A stretch of 64,000 nt of DNA from Desulfoscipio geothermicus DSM 3669 (GCF_900115975.1 NZ_FOYM01000012.1:1-64000); one strand, 5' to 3'; shown: positions 1 through 8,834, counted from the stretch's first letter. Numbers and translations: made by a program. Notes: generated by a model from the sequence alone, not told the origin.

Positions 1-175
1 ATGACCCAGTATAACTACCCGTTCTGCGCATTATGCAGGACCGCCAAATTCGGCCCGAAGCGAACCTTAGTCCCGTCGACGCGGAGATTTTGAACGCAGC
101 GGGGAACAACCCGACCTGCACGCTTTTCATCCTCTGTTGGTGCCGCGATAGCGGCATGAAAGTCTGTCCCCTTTT
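1..175. other. Left-edge stretch without a callable gene
   Basis: No reading frame here resembles a known protein. There is a small perfect hairpin (TGCCGC, loop GATA, GCGGCA) at 141-156, followed at about 162-177 by GTCTGTCCCC and a T run, which resembles one arm of the GGGGAC/GTCCCC repeats seen elsewhere in the window. A short plus-strand frame opens at 33 but runs into the end of the neighbouring minus-strand gene and has no family resemblance. Confidence 0.4.
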
Positions 176-628
176 TTATTCGGTTTTCATCCCCCGCAGT
201 TCGTCCCGGCCCGCCTGAATCTGTTGCAAAATATTATTCAACTTATCCTCCAGCCCGGCCAGGATATCATCGGCATAATCCCTGGCACCCTGCTTTATTT
301 GCCGGGCTACTTCTTCATTGCGCAACCGGATCTCATCGGCCATTTCCTGGGCCTTACGCATAATCTCGGACTCTACGGCCTGTTTCTCCAGGTGTTTTTC
401 CGCGTCCTCAATAATACGCAGCGCCTCGCGCTTGGAATCGTTGATCACTTTGTCCCTTTCCTGGATGACCCACCGGGCCTGGCGCAATTCTTCCGGCAAG
501 GATGTTCTGATGCGATCCAGGTAGTCAAGCAACCTGTCCTCGTCTACCAAAACCCGCTTGGTCATGGGAACTTTGGGGCTGCTCTCGATTAATTCCTCCA
601 GCTCATTTAATACATTAAACAACTCCAC
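176..628 (-). CDS. Coiled-coil protein resembling ATP synthase subunit b
   Basis: A 150-residue, almost wholly helical, charge-rich protein (many Glu, Arg, Lys, Ala). Residues about 50-140 look like a long coiled coil of the ATP synthase b-subunit/DivIVA type, but there is no N-terminal membrane segment, so it is not a real F0 b subunit. The start is GTG at 628, preceded by GGAGGG seven bases upstream. It lies 20 bases downstream of coaD on the same strand, so it is probably the last gene of an rsmD-coaD transcript. Proteins like this are common next to coaD in Peptococcaceae and are usually left hypothetical; a role in cell-envelope or division scaffolding is only a guess. Confidence 0.75.
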   Translation of the reverse strand: MELFNVLNELEELIESSPKVPMTKRVLVDEDRLLDYLDRIRTSLPEELRQARWVIQERDKVINDSKREALRIIEDAEKHLEKQAVESEIMRKAQEMADEIRLRNEEVARQIKQGARDYADDILAGLEDKLNNILQQIQAGRDELRGMKTE

Positions 629-648
629 AACGGATCCCTCCCCGCCCG

Positions 649-1131
649 TTATCTGGATTTGAATTTACTCTGCAACCGTTCCCGGATAACCGGTGGCACC
701 ATATCCTTGACACAGCCGCCAAAATAAGCCACTTCCTTGACGGCACTGGAACTGATGAAGGAAAATTCCGCCCTGGTCATAAGAAAAATGGTTTCTACAG
801 ATGTTTGCAGCTTCTTATTGGTAAGGGCCATCATAAACTCATTTTCAAAATCGGATATGGCCCGCAGGCCCCTGATGATGGCCTGGGCTTCTTTTTCTTT
901 GGCATAGTTCACCGTCAGCCCGTTAAAAGTATCAATTACTACATTGTAAAAAGGCTGCGTCACTTCCTTGAGCATGTCCAAACGCTCTTCAACCGTAAAA
1001 AGAGGTTTTTTACCCGGATTTAATGATACTGCAACAATTAATCTATCAAATAAAACAGCCGCACGCTCAATGATATCCAGATGGCCGTTGGTTACTGGAT
1101 CAAAACTGCCCGGGTAAACTGCTATTCGCAA
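649..1131 (-). CDS. coaD: Phosphopantetheine adenylyltransferase
   Basis: Transfers AMP from ATP to 4'-phosphopantetheine, the penultimate cytosolic step of coenzyme A synthesis. The N-terminus has the nucleotidyltransferase signature YPGSFDPVTNGHLD, with the T/HxGH-type ATP site, and the C-terminal half has the SSSAVKEVA segment typical of CoaD. The frame is open further upstream, but I place the start at the TTG at 1131: it directly precedes RIAVYPGSFDP, has GAGGAGG about six bases upstream and gives the normal family length of 160 residues. It overlaps the end of rsmD by ten bases, so the two are translationally coupled, as in many Firmicutes. Confidence 0.95.
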   Translation of the reverse strand: MRIAVYPGSFDPVTNGHLDIIERAAVLFDRLIVAVSLNPGKKPLFTVEERLDMLKEVTQPFYNVVIDTFNGLTVNYAKEKEAQAIIRGLRAISDFENEFMMALTNKKLQTSVETIFLMTRAEFSFISSSAVKEVAYFGGCVKDMVPPVIRERLQSKFKSR

Positions 1132-1697
1132 AACATGTCCTCCTCTGTATCGGGTTTGCAGAATACAAGCGCCGTATCCCCGTACTTTTCCCGACGCCAC
1201 ATTGTAAACGCGCCCGCTTTTTCGGGTATATTTTCGTTTGCTGCAATTTCCAGCACCAGGATACCGTTTTTGCGCAGCACGGGGACTTTACTTAAAATAT
1301 TCAATACCCTGGCCGCCTGTCCCTGCCGGTACGGCGGGTCGGCAAAAATAATATCAAAAGTTATATGCTGCCGTGACAATATTTTCAGTGCTGCTTCAAC
1401 ATCCCGGGTGATTATTTCAGCCCCGGCCTGCAGGCCGGTCAATGCTATATTCTCCATTAAAATACGCGCCACCGGCAGATTCTTTTCCACAAAAACCACT
1501 TTGCCGGCACCGCGGCTGAGCGCCTCAATGCCCACCCCGCCGGTCCCGGCGTAAAGGTCAGCAAAAATACTGCCGGGCAGCCGGCTGCCCAGGATGTTGA
1601 ACAGCGACTCCTTCACCCGGTCCGCCGTAGGCCTGACCGGCAATTTTCCCGGTGATTTAAGCCGCCTTTTTTTGGCGATTCCGGCAATAACGCGCAA
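1122..1697 (-). CDS. rsmD: 16S rRNA (guanine(966)-N(2))-methyltransferase
   Basis: A 191-residue Rossmann-fold methyltransferase that modifies G966 of 16S rRNA in the assembling small subunit. Visible landmarks are the start RVIAGIAKKRRL, RPTADRVKESLFNIL, the SAM-binding DLYAGTGGVGIEALSRGA, and the catalytic ADPPY motif of N-methyltransferases. It starts at TTG 1697, with GGTGGAG five bases upstream, and overlaps coaD by ten bases, the usual rsmD-coaD pairing. The roughly 200-base gap to gpr on the other strand is its promoter region. Confidence 0.95.
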   Translation of the reverse strand: MRVIAGIAKKRRLKSPGKLPVRPTADRVKESLFNILGSRLPGSIFADLYAGTGGVGIEALSRGAGKVVFVEKNLPVARILMENIALTGLQAGAEIITRDVEAALKILSRQHITFDIIFADPPYRQGQAARVLNILSKVPVLRKNGILVLEIAANENIPEKAGAFTMWRREKYGDTALVFCKPDTEEDMFCE

Positions 1698-1806
1698 AAA
1701 TTCTCCACCTTTCCATAAACTACTTAATTATATCATAAAGCACTGAAAAAATCGATTTTTGATATACTTCAAACATTATCATGCTCTATTTTTACCTAAT
1801 AAACCT

Positions 1807-1835
1807 GCATATAATTACCGAAAAGGGTAAATATA
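1807..1835 (+). promoter_or_regulatory. Candidate forespore (sigma-F/G) promoter for gpr
   Basis: GCATA at 1807-1811 fits the forespore -35 pattern G(C/T)(A/T)TA. After 14 bases, GGTAAATATA at 1826-1835 fits the sigma-F -10 pattern GGxxAxxxTA. It lies about 70 bases upstream of the gpr start. Known gpr genes are forespore-expressed under sigma-F and sigma-G, so the position makes sense, but it is a pattern match by eye. Confidence 0.45.
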
Positions 1836-1903
1836 ATTTTTAAATTGATGAAGTAAGCATAAACGGGATTTCCAAACAGTACGGCAAGAGGAGTGACATT
1901 AAA

Positions 1904-2854
1904 TTGGACAGTAAATTTTTGAATAAAATGGGGATTACCCTTGACCTGGCCCTGGAAGCCCGGGAAATTATCCGCGGCGAAACAGGCCAGGAAATTCCAG
2001 GCGTACGCATGGACCGGGAATCTTATGACAACGCCAACGTAACCATCGTACATATCGAGGATGAAGCGGCCCAGACCATCATGGGTAAGCCGGTGGGCAC
2101 ATACGTAACCGTGGAAGCGCCCGTTATCAAGCAGAACAACCAGCAGGCGCACAAGGAAGTTACGGAAATCCTGGCGGAACAGTTGAAAAAAATGATCGAC
2201 CTGCCCATGGAATCAAATGTCCTGATAGTGGGGCTGGGTAACTGGAACGCCACGCCGGACGCGCTGGGACCCCGGGTGGTGGACAAGTGCCTGGTAACGC
2301 GGCATCTTTTTAACTATGCCCCCCAGGAATTACAGGGCGGCATGCGCCCGGTAAGCGCACTGGCACCCGGCGTGCTGGGACTTACCGGCATCGAGACGGC
2401 GGAAATTATCCGCGGCGTGGTGGAAAAAACCCGCCCGGCCCTGATCATTGCCATTGATTCACTGGCCGCGCGCAGCGTAGAACGCATTTCCACCACCATC
2501 CAGTTGGCCGACACCGGCATCAACCCCGGTTCCGGCATCGGCAACAAGCGGGCCGGCATTAATCAGGAAACCATGGGAGTAAGGGTCATTGCCATCGGGG
2601 TGCCTACCGTCACCCTGGCCGCCGTCATCGCCCAGGACGCCATAGAAAAATACATCCAGAGTACGGGTGGGCAGCTTGGAGACGCCAGCCTGGCCATTAA
2701 AAAGGTTCTGGAACCCTTCGGGGGCAACCTGACGGTCACGCCGAAAGAAATTGACACTTTAATAGAGGACACCGCCCAAATTATTGCCGGCAGTATCAAT
2801 ATGGCCATGCACCCCGGGATCAGTCCCCAGGATTATGCTTATTACCTACATTGA
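1904..2854 (+). CDS. gpr: GPR endopeptidase (germination protease)
   Basis: A spore protease that degrades the DNA-protecting alpha/beta SASPs in the first minutes of germination. In the family it is made in the forespore as a zymogen and loses a short N-terminal propeptide late in sporulation. The 316 residues are close to the usual size and carry family segments such as VLIVGLGNWNATPDALGP, RPVSALAPGVLGLTGIET and INPGSGIGNKRAGINQETMG. It starts at TTG 1904 with AGGAG upstream. It is convergent with a SASP gene 130 bases away, which encodes its substrate class, and a hairpin terminator separates them. Confidence 0.96.
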   Translation: MDSKFLNKMGITLDLALEAREIIRGETGQEIPGVRMDRESYDNANVTIVHIEDEAAQTIMGKPVGTYVTVEAPVIKQNNQQAHKEVTEILAEQLKKMIDLPMESNVLIVGLGNWNATPDALGPRVVDKCLVTRHLFNYAPQELQGGMRPVSALAPGVLGLTGIETAEIIRGVVEKTRPALIIAIDSLAARSVERISTTIQLADTGINPGSGIGNKRAGINQETMGVRVIAIGVPTVTLAAVIAQDAIEKYIQSTGGQLGDASLAIKKVLEPFGGNLTVTPKEIDTLIEDTAQIIAGSINMAMHPGISPQDYAYYLH

Positions 2855-2900
2855 CGTAAGCGCAAAAACAAGCGGTCCTAAAAGCCGCTTGTTTGGTAAA

Positions 2901-2962
2901 GCCCTCTGTCAGGTGACCTTGTACAAAACCGCTAAAAAACGACCACCTGACAGAGGCTTTTT
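2901..2962 (+). terminator. Terminator after gpr, partly bidirectional
   Basis: CCTCTGTCAGGTG (2903-2915) and CACCTGACAGAGG (2944-2956) form a perfect 13-base stem with a 28-base loop, followed on the plus strand by GCTTTTTAA. It serves gpr best and may also stop the converging SASP transcript. A second stem without a T run (ACAAGCGG/CCGCTTGT, 2868-2892) sits just upstream. Confidence 0.8.
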
Positions 2963-2984
2963 AATTGTTAAATCTACTCAACCA

Positions 2985-3242
2985 CTAGGGAGTGGGGTTC
3001 TGATTGGTTACCTGCGGAGTGGGAGGCTGCTGCCCCTGGGCCAGGCTCTGCTCGTAGGCGGCGATCATTTTCTTGACCATGTTACCGCCAATAGCTCCGT
3101 TGATCCTGGAAGGCAGGTCACCCATGTATCCACCCTGGGGTACTTGAATGCCCAGTTCCCTGGCGGTTTCCCACTTGAACTGCTCCATACCCGCGGAAGC
3201 TTGCGGGATCAGTTTCTTGTTGGTCCTTTGTCCTTCAGCCAT
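2985..3242 (-). CDS. Alpha/beta-type small acid-soluble spore protein
   Basis: An 85-residue DNA-binding protein that coats and protects forespore DNA. It has the two conserved SASP blocks: QFKWETARELGI (residues about 21-32), which corresponds to the GPR cleavage region (KFEIA-like), and the INGAIGGNMVKKMI block (about 47-60). The tail after it is unusually rich in Gln and Pro. It starts at ATG 3242 with AAGGAGGTG upstream. It faces gpr, the gene for the protease that digests it. Confidence 0.95.
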   Translation of the reverse strand: MAEGQRTNKKLIPQASAGMEQFKWETARELGIQVPQGGYMGDLPSRINGAIGGNMVKKMIAAYEQSLAQGQQPPTPQVTNQNPTP

Positions 3243-3272
3243 GCTTTCACCTCCTTGTTTTTAGGTTAGAAG

Positions 3273-3302
3273 TAGTATTGTTTTTTTTTTAACCATTTAT
3301 GT
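3273..3302 (-). promoter_or_regulatory. Candidate sigma-G promoter for the SASP gene
   Basis: On the minus strand ACATA (3302-3298) is followed after 18 bases by AATACTA (3279-3273), close to the sigma-G consensus -10 CATACTA. It lies about 30 bases upstream of the SASP start, where a forespore promoter is expected. Pattern match only. Confidence 0.45.
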
Positions 3303-3394
3303 GAGGTACATTTTGCCCCGTTTGGTTTATGACATTATTTTAGATAATAACGTGGCAAAGTTAGCAAAAGATAAAAATGTTTTTGTTTTGACTG

Positions 3395-5482
3395 CTAACT
3401 AATGTGATAATAACTTCTCCGGCTGCGTTCTTCGCGCTGCAGGTAAAACTTGAGCGGCAGGTTTTCTTCCGCGGTAAGCGCGGGGTCGGAACGGATTACC
3501 GCCATGGCCCGGCTGCGGGCCGCCGCCAGCAGGTCGCGGTCCCGCAATAAATCCGCCAGCCTGAACTCGGGCACGCCGGACTGTTTTACGCCGGCCATAT
3601 CGCCCGGCCCCCGGATTTGCAGGTCCCTCTCGGCCAGGTAAAACCCGTCCTGGCTGGCCTTCATGGCCTTGATCCGCTCCGCCGCCTCTCTGGAACGCAG
3701 GCGGGCCGCCAGGATACAGTGCGAAGGCCCACCGCCCCGGCCCACCCGGCCCCGAAGTTGATGCAGCTGCGCCAGCCCGAACCGGTCGGCATCAATAATT
3801 ACCATCACGGTGGCGTTGGGTACGTCCACCCCCACTTCGATCACCGTTGTACTGACCAGCACGTCAATTTGCCCGGCACGGAAGTCATACATCACCTGCT
3901 CCTTTTCGTTTCTTTTCATGCGCCCGTGCAGTAGGCCCACCCGGCACCCGCGCAATTCCTCATCCGCCAGGCACCGGTACAAATCTTTCGCTGCCTGCAG
4001 GTCCAGATTTTCCGATTCCTCCACCAGCGGACATACCACGTAGGCCTGGCGTCCCGCCGCCACCTGCTTTGCCACAAATTCATATACCCGGGGCAATTCT
4101 TCCGGGGCCACGAAATATGTGCGGATGGGCTGCCGCCCGGGGGGTAGTGCGTCGATCACCGAAATATCCAGGTCACCGTAAACAGTCATGGACAGGGTCC
4201 TCGGGATAGGCGTGGCGGTCATAATCAGCACGTCCGGGCATGCCCCCTTTTGCTGTAGGGCGCCCCGCTGCCTGACACCAAAACGGTGCTGCTCATCTAT
4301 AACCACCACGGCCAATTTATGGAACTCCACATCCTCTTGCAGCAGGGCCTGGGTGCCCACCACCACGGGTATTTCCCCGGCAGCGACCTGTTCCAGCAAG
4401 GCCCGGCGCTCCTTCCCCGGCATGCCGCCGCCCAGGTAAGCCACCCGCACGCCCAACGGCGCAAGCGACCGGGACAGGGACAGATAATGTTGTTCCGCCA
4501 GCACTTCGGTGGGGGCCATAAACGCCCCCTGCAGGCCGCTTTCCACCGCCCGCAGCAGGGTCAATACCGCCACCACCGTTTTACCCGACCCCACATCGCC
4601 CTGCAGCAGCCGGTTCATCGGGTGGGGACTGTCCATGTCCGCCATGATTTCAGCCACCACCCTTTCCTGCGCACCCGTAAGTGCAAAAGGCAAACCGGCC
4701 AGATACTGCTCATGTAGTTTTCGCCCTATAACATAACGATGTGGCTTTTCCATCTTGACGTAATTGTTTCGCAACATGGCCAGTCGCAATTGAAACAGAA
4801 ATAATTCCTCATAAATGAAGCGCCGCCGCGCCCGTTCCGCTTCGGTGCTGTTCTCCGGAAAATGAATCTGCCAAAGCGCCTCGGGCAGTTCCGGCAGGTT
4901 CTCCCCTTCTACCAGCCGCCGAGGTAAAAATTCCCGGTAACTGTTTCCCCACCGTTCCAAGGCGGCGTGTACAAAGAACCGCAGCATCCGCTGCGTAACT
5001 CCGGCCGTGGCCGGGTACACCGGCACAATGCGCCCGGCGTGCAGCGCAGCGCCATCACCCGTTATTATTTCAAAATCCTGCACCTGCACTTGTACCGCCC
5101 CGAATCCCCGTTCCAGCTTACCGCTAAGCAGCACCCTGAGGCCCGGTTTCAACAACTTTTTTACATGTGGTTGGTTGAACCATACAGCATAGAAAACACC
5201 TTGCGGAGAATCCACGGCCACTTTGGTAAGGGTTAAATTTTTACGCGGGCGGGTGTCCTGGCCGGTCAGCACCCGGCCGGCCACCGTCACCGTTTCACCG
5301 CCGGGCCGGTCAAAGGGGGAAACCAATTTGCTACGGTCCAAGTATTCCCGGGGGAAATGGTATAGCAAGTCATGTACGGTGAATATCTTCAACCGGCCCA
5401 GTTGCTCCGCGCGGCGCGGCCCTATTTTTTTTACGTATTTGACCGGAGTGGTATAAGGATCGTCAACATGCGTATTACCCAT
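3395..5482 (-). CDS. recG: ATP-dependent DNA helicase RecG
   Basis: A branched-DNA translocase that reverses stalled forks and processes Holliday junctions. The N-terminal wedge/OB domain contains the HhH-like IGPRRAEQLGRL segment. Then come the helicase motifs: Walker A GDVGSGKTVVA, DEQH in VVIDEQHRFGVRQRG, TATPIPRTL, and the C-terminal QLRGRVGRG. The open frame continues to 5734, but that part is antisense to rpmB; I place the start at ATG 5482 (MGNTHVDDPY), which has GGGAG nine bases upstream and gives 695 residues, the normal size. It is divergent from rpmB, a common arrangement in Firmicutes. Confidence 0.96.
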   Translation of the reverse strand: MGNTHVDDPYTTPVKYVKKIGPRRAEQLGRLKIFTVHDLLYHFPREYLDRSKLVSPFDRPGGETVTVAGRVLTGQDTRPRKNLTLTKVAVDSPQGVFYAVWFNQPHVKKLLKPGLRVLLSGKLERGFGAVQVQVQDFEIITGDGAALHAGRIVPVYPATAGVTQRMLRFFVHAALERWGNSYREFLPRRLVEGENLPELPEALWQIHFPENSTEAERARRRFIYEELFLFQLRLAMLRNNYVKMEKPHRYVIGRKLHEQYLAGLPFALTGAQERVVAEIMADMDSPHPMNRLLQGDVGSGKTVVAVLTLLRAVESGLQGAFMAPTEVLAEQHYLSLSRSLAPLGVRVAYLGGGMPGKERRALLEQVAAGEIPVVVGTQALLQEDVEFHKLAVVVIDEQHRFGVRQRGALQQKGACPDVLIMTATPIPRTLSMTVYGDLDISVIDALPPGRQPIRTYFVAPEELPRVYEFVAKQVAAGRQAYVVCPLVEESENLDLQAAKDLYRCLADEELRGCRVGLLHGRMKRNEKEQVMYDFRAGQIDVLVSTTVIEVGVDVPNATVMVIIDADRFGLAQLHQLRGRVGRGGGPSHCILAARLRSREAAERIKAMKASQDGFYLAERDLQIRGPGDMAGVKQSGVPEFRLADLLRDRDLLAAARSRAMAVIRSDPALTAEENLPLKFYLQREERSRRSYYHIS

Positions 5483-5519
5483 TTTACATTTCTCCCAAAT
5501 TCCCAATGTCAAGATCTTC

Positions 5520-5548
5520 TTGCAGAGCATGCCCGGATCTGATAAAAT
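5520..5548 (+). promoter_or_regulatory. Candidate sigma-A promoter for rpmB
   Basis: TTGCAG at 5520-5525, a 17-base spacer, and TAAAAT at 5543-5548. It ends 35 bases before the rpmB start codon. The -10 differs from consensus at one position; the -35 is weaker. Confidence 0.5.
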
Positions 5549-5582
5549 GTAAAAGTGTTGTTGTAAAGAGGAGGTGTTGAAT

Positions 5583-5774
5583 ATGGCCAGGAAATGCGCA
5601 GTTTGCGGCAAAGGAGTTGCCGTCGGCATGAAAGTCAGCCACTCCCATATCCGCACCAAAAAAACCTGGGCGCCCAACCTGCAAAGGGTTAAAGCTATCG
5701 TGGACGGCGCACCGCGCCGCGTCATGGTTTGCACCAGGTGCCTCCGCAGCGGTAAAGTGCAGCGGGCTATATAA
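5583..5774 (+). CDS. rpmB: 50S ribosomal protein L28, zinc-binding form
   Basis: A 63-residue large-subunit protein. It carries CAVCGKG near the N-terminus and CTRCLRSG near the C-terminus, the four cysteines of the zinc-binding (C+) form of L28. The start is ATG 5583, with GAGGAGG upstream; an in-frame GTG nine bases earlier lies inside that ribosome-binding site. It is monocistronic, divergent from recG, and followed by two palindromic repeats that could end its transcript. Confidence 0.96.
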   Translation: MARKCAVCGKGVAVGMKVSHSHIRTKKTWAPNLQRVKAIVDGAPRRVMVCTRCLRSGKVQRAI

Positions 5775-5812
5775 TTTTATCAACAGTTTTAAATAAAAAA
5801 AAGGGATAAGGC

Positions 5813-5874
5813 AAAAAAAAGGGGACTGGCTCCTTTTTCGCTTTTGAAAAAGGTGCCTGTTCCCCTTTTTTTTT
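5813..5874. repeat. Palindromic repeat, family A (GGGGACTGGCTCC type), copy 1
   Basis: An inverted repeat with arms GGGGACTGGCTCC and GGTGCCTGTTCCCC around TTTTTCGCTTTTGAAAAA, flanked by A and T runs. The two arms are not perfectly complementary: T faces T and A faces A at the same two sites in most copies. It resembles a REP-type (RAYT-dispersed) element and could also act as a terminator for rpmB. Confidence 0.8.
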
Positions 5875-5881
5875 GCCAGCA

Positions 5882-5957
5882 CCGTAAAAGGGGACTGGCT
5901 CCGATTCGTTTTGTGAATCGGTGCCTGTCCCCCTTTTACGGAGCCAGTCCCCTTTTT
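5882..5957. repeat. Palindromic repeat, family A, copy 2 with an extra half unit
   Basis: The same family in a longer form. CCGTAAAAGGGGACTGGCTCC pairs with GGTGCCTGTCCCCCTTTTACGG around GATTCGTTTTGTGAATC. A further half unit, GGAGCCAGTCCCC, follows at 5940-5952 and ends against the pncB-like gene. The copy at 50.3 kb is the same long form with its loop expanded. Confidence 0.8.
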
Positions 5958-6998
5958 TTATATTATCCGTTGAAGATCCGGCGCGTCGGTAAGACCGGGT
6001 ATCCTGCCCCGCTTGGCCACCGGGCGGCCGTTGACCGCCTTGATGTCCATGGTCATATCGATGGCCCGGGCGCCGGAAATGTAACTGCCCACGCCGAAGG
6101 CGTCGGCGCCCGCCTCAATTAAAAGCGGGATGCGCTCGGGGGTAATACCACCGGATACGAATATTTTAACCTGCGGGTAACCGGCCTGCGCCAGGCGGGC
6201 CATGACCTCACGCACCAGCCCCGGGGTGACGCCCCCCCGTTCGCCGGCCGTATCCAACCTGACGCCCTGCAATTTATCCCCCAGCGCCTCGGCCACCCGC
6301 AGCGATTCCTCGGCCTCATCCTTAAAAGTATCCACCAGTATGATCACAGGCGCATCAGGCGGCATGATTTGCTGGTAAACCCGGGCCACTTCCACAGTGT
6401 CGCCGACAATTAACATCACGGCATGGGGCACCGTACCCAGGGGTTCCTGCCCGGCCAGCTTAGCCCCCAGTATGCAGCTCGCCCCGTCTGCGCCCCCGAT
6501 AATGGCCGCCCTTTCCATCACAGGTGCCACCGCCGGGTGCACGTGCCGGGCGCCAAAGCAGACCACCCTTTTGTCCCTGGCCGCTTCGCGGCACCTCCTG
6601 GCCGCCGTCGCCCAGCCGCTGGAACTGGCCAGGGCGCCTAAGACAGCGGTTTCATAAATGCCGAATACGTCGTAGGCACCGGTAATGCGCATTACTACCT
6701 GTTTCTCTTCAATTTGCGCCCCTTCGGGCAGTGCCCAAACTTCCACGGGCAACCCGGCCAGCAAGTTTTTAACTTCCGTCGTCCCGGCCAGCACGCCGGA
6801 CCCGCCGGTGAAAATCTCCGCCGTCACCTGAGTTTTTTCCAGCCCCATGTGCCTGAGAATTTCCCTGGTGCGAATAAAGTAAATATCGGTAGTCAGCCCG
6901 CGGGCGATTTCCTCATGGTTGGCGGAAAACAACCGCCGCCGGGGCTCTGTTTTATACGCCGCCACTTCAGCCAGGTTTTGCAGTGTTTTTATATCCAT
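5958..6998 (-). CDS. Nicotinate phosphoribosyltransferase
   Basis: Salvages nicotinate to nicotinate mononucleotide with PRPP (NAD synthesis). The protein is 346 residues, the short form of the NAPRTase/QPRTase family found in archaea and many anaerobes. Landmarks are FTGGSGVLAGTTEV in the N-terminal domain, CFGARHVHPAV in the barrel, GTVPHAVMLIVGD, and the phosphate-binding VSGGITPERI and GVGSYISG near the end. Start ATG 6998 has GAGGGA upstream; an in-frame GTG at 7004 lies too close to it. It sits 31 bases after ribH on the same strand, so it is probably the last gene of the riboflavin operon. NadC (quinolinate) activity cannot be fully excluded. Confidence 0.85.
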   Translation of the reverse strand: MDIKTLQNLAEVAAYKTEPRRRLFSANHEEIARGLTTDIYFIRTREILRHMGLEKTQVTAEIFTGGSGVLAGTTEVKNLLAGLPVEVWALPEGAQIEEKQVVMRITGAYDVFGIYETAVLGALASSSGWATAARRCREAARDKRVVCFGARHVHPAVAPVMERAAIIGGADGASCILGAKLAGQEPLGTVPHAVMLIVGDTVEVARVYQQIMPPDAPVIILVDTFKDEAEESLRVAEALGDKLQGVRLDTAGERGGVTPGLVREVMARLAQAGYPQVKIFVSGGITPERIPLLIEAGADAFGVGSYISGARAIDMTMDIKAVNGRPVAKRGRIPGLTDAPDLQRII

Positions 6999-7029
6999 TT
7001 CCACTCCCTCAAATGCCGCAATCCGGTTT

Positions 7030-7500
7030 TTAGGCGCCCAGTACCCTGGTCAGATTGGCCATTTCAATGGCGGTAACCGCCGCATCCCAGCCCTTGTTCC
7101 CAGCCTTGGTCCCCGCCCGTTCCACGGCCTGTTCAATGGTATCGGCGGTGATGATTCCGAAAATGGTCGGGGTGCCGTAATCCAGCCCCACCTTGGCTAT
7201 CCCCTTGGATACCTCGGCGGCAACGTAGTCAAAGTGTGGCGTAGCGCCGCGAATCACCGCCCCCAGGCAAATTACCGCATCGTATTTGTTCAAACCCACC
7301 ATGCGCCGAGCCACCATGGGGATTTCAAAGGCTCCGGGCACCCAGGCCACTTCCACGTCCTGTTCATCCACGCCGTGCCTGTGCAAGGCGTCCAGCGCCC
7401 CCGAAAGCAGCTTGCTGGTGATAAATTCGTTAAACCGGCCCACCACAATGCCGAATTTTAAGCCCTTGCCCACCAGGTGACCTTCATAATGTTTTGGCAA
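7030..7500 (-). CDS. ribH: 6,7-dimethyl-8-ribityllumazine synthase
   Basis: Condenses ribitylaminouracil with 3,4-dihydroxy-2-butanone-4-phosphate in the penultimate step of riboflavin synthesis; in the family it forms pentamers or 60-mer capsids. The 156 residues show the family substrate loops: [37 protein letters not shown] with the catalytic His, and [16 protein letters not shown] with GNKGWDAA. It begins at TTG 7500 with GGAGAGG upstream. It is the fourth gene of the rib operon. Confidence 0.97.
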   Translation of the reverse strand: MPKHYEGHLVGKGLKFGIVVGRFNEFITSKLLSGALDALHRHGVDEQDVEVAWVPGAFEIPMVARRMVGLNKYDAVICLGAVIRGATPHFDYVAAEVSKGIAKVGLDYGTPTIFGIITADTIEQAVERAGTKAGNKGWDAAVTAIEMANLTRVLGA

Positions 7501-7536
7501 CTCGATCCTCTCCTCTTACAACTATTTCGTTATTTT

Positions 7537-8766
7537 TTAAGACGACTTTTTGCTCACATCTTCAATGGAAAGCAAATGACCCAACTTGCGCTTCTTGGTG
7601 CTGAGGTAGAATTTATTTTCCCGCTTCGGGCAGATTTCTATGGGCACCCGGCCCACCACTTCCAGACCGTGCCCCTCAAGCCCGGCGATTTTCCTGGGAT
7701 TGTTGGTCATCAGCCTGATTTTGCTCAGTCCCAGGTCAGCCAGTATCTGGGCTCCGATACCGTAGTCGCGCAAATCGGCGGGAAATCCCAGCGCCTCGTT
7801 GGCCTCCACCGTATCCTTGCCCTGGTCCTGCAACCTGTATGCCCTGATTTTATTGGAAAGACCGATGCCCCGACCTTCCTGCCGCATATAGAGCAGTACC
7901 CCGACGCCTTCCTTTTCAATCATTTCCAGCGCCCGGGCCAGCTGGTCGCCGCAGTCACAGCGGGCCGAGCCGAAAACGTCGCCGGTGAGGCATTCGGAGT
8001 GCACCCGGACCAGCGGCGCTTCGACGCTGCTCAGATTACCCTTGACCAGAGCGATATGTTCTTTTTTATCCAGCAGGCTCTCGTAGGCCACGGCCACGAA
8101 ATGGCCGTAACTGGTGGGCAGCTTGGCTGAGTCTACCCGGCGGATCAATTTTTCGTGGTGGCGCCGGTATTCGATCAGATCGGCGATGGTTACCAGCTTC
8201 AGCCCGTGGGTCTTGCAAAATTCAATCAACTCGGGGACCCGGGCCATGGTTCCGTCGTCTTTCATAATTTCGCAAATAACGCCCGCCGGATACAGGCCGG
8301 CCAGCCGGGTTAAGTCCACCGCCGCTTCAGTGTGCCCGGCCCGCCGCAATACGCCGCCTTCTTTGGCCCGTAGCGGAAAAATATGCCCCGGACGCCTGAG
8401 GTCATCCGGCTTGGTGTCGGGGTCAAGGATGGCCCGCACGGTGGCCGCCCGCTCATGCGCCGAAATCCCGGTAGTGGTTTCCTTGTAGTCAACGGACACG
8501 GTAAAAGCGGTGCCGTGGGGGTCGGTGTTGTTGGTAACCATAGCCTGCAGGTCCAACTCGTCCAACCGGGACCCGACAATGGGCATGCAAATGAGTCCCC
8601 GGCCGTAGGTGGCCATAAAGGCGATGGCTTCCGGAGTGACCTTTTCCGCGGCCATAATCAGGTCGCCTTCGTTTTCCCGGTCTTCGTCGTCAACTACCAC
8701 CAACATTTTGCCCTGTCTGATATCTTCAATAGCTTCTTCAATTGTGCTAAACGGCATATTTTTCAT
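7537..8766 (-). CDS. ribBA: Bifunctional DHBP synthase / GTP cyclohydrolase II
   Basis: Supplies both inputs of the pathway: the N-terminal half makes 3,4-dihydroxy-2-butanone-4-phosphate from ribulose-5-phosphate, and the C-terminal half opens GTP. The RibB half (about 1-200) has the acidic [11 protein letters not shown] loop and [12 protein letters not shown]. The RibA half (about 205-395) has [18 protein letters not shown] with the three zinc cysteines (Cx10CxC) and RQEGRGIGL. The total of 409 residues is normal for the fusion. It lies 36 bases from ribH and 68 from ribE on the same strand. Confidence 0.97.
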   Translation of the reverse strand: MKNMPFSTIEEAIEDIRQGKMLVVVDDEDRENEGDLIMAAEKVTPEAIAFMATYGRGLICMPIVGSRLDELDLQAMVTNNTDPHGTAFTVSVDYKETTTGISAHERAATVRAILDPDTKPDDLRRPGHIFPLRAKEGGVLRRAGHTEAAVDLTRLAGLYPAGVICEIMKDDGTMARVPELIEFCKTHGLKLVTIADLIEYRRHHEKLIRRVDSAKLPTSYGHFVAVAYESLLDKKEHIALVKGNLSSVEAPLVRVHSECLTGDVFGSARCDCGDQLARALEMIEKEGVGVLLYMRQEGRGIGLSNKIRAYRLQDQGKDTVEANEALGFPADLRDYGIGAQILADLGLSKIRLMTNNPRKIAGLEGHGLEVVGRVPIEICPKRENKFYLSTKKRKLGHLLSIEDVSKKSS

Positions 8767-8834
8767 TCCTTCCCTGGATTTTATCGTCGCTTGAATGCGG
8801 TAACTTTACACCGGGGCGTGGGGGTCGATCCTTC

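Noticed and set aside
33-218. A 61-codon frame at the left edge
   Set aside because: No ribosome-binding site, no resemblance to any family, and it overlaps the end of the opposite-strand gene and a repeat arm.
5483-5734. N-terminal extension of recG
   Set aside because: This part is antisense to rpmB, matches nothing in RecG, and a good ribosome-binding site sits before ATG 5482.
5813-5957. CRISPR-like repeats
   Set aside because: The repeats are palindromic, scattered singly over the window and not separated by unique spacers of constant length; no cas genes are present.
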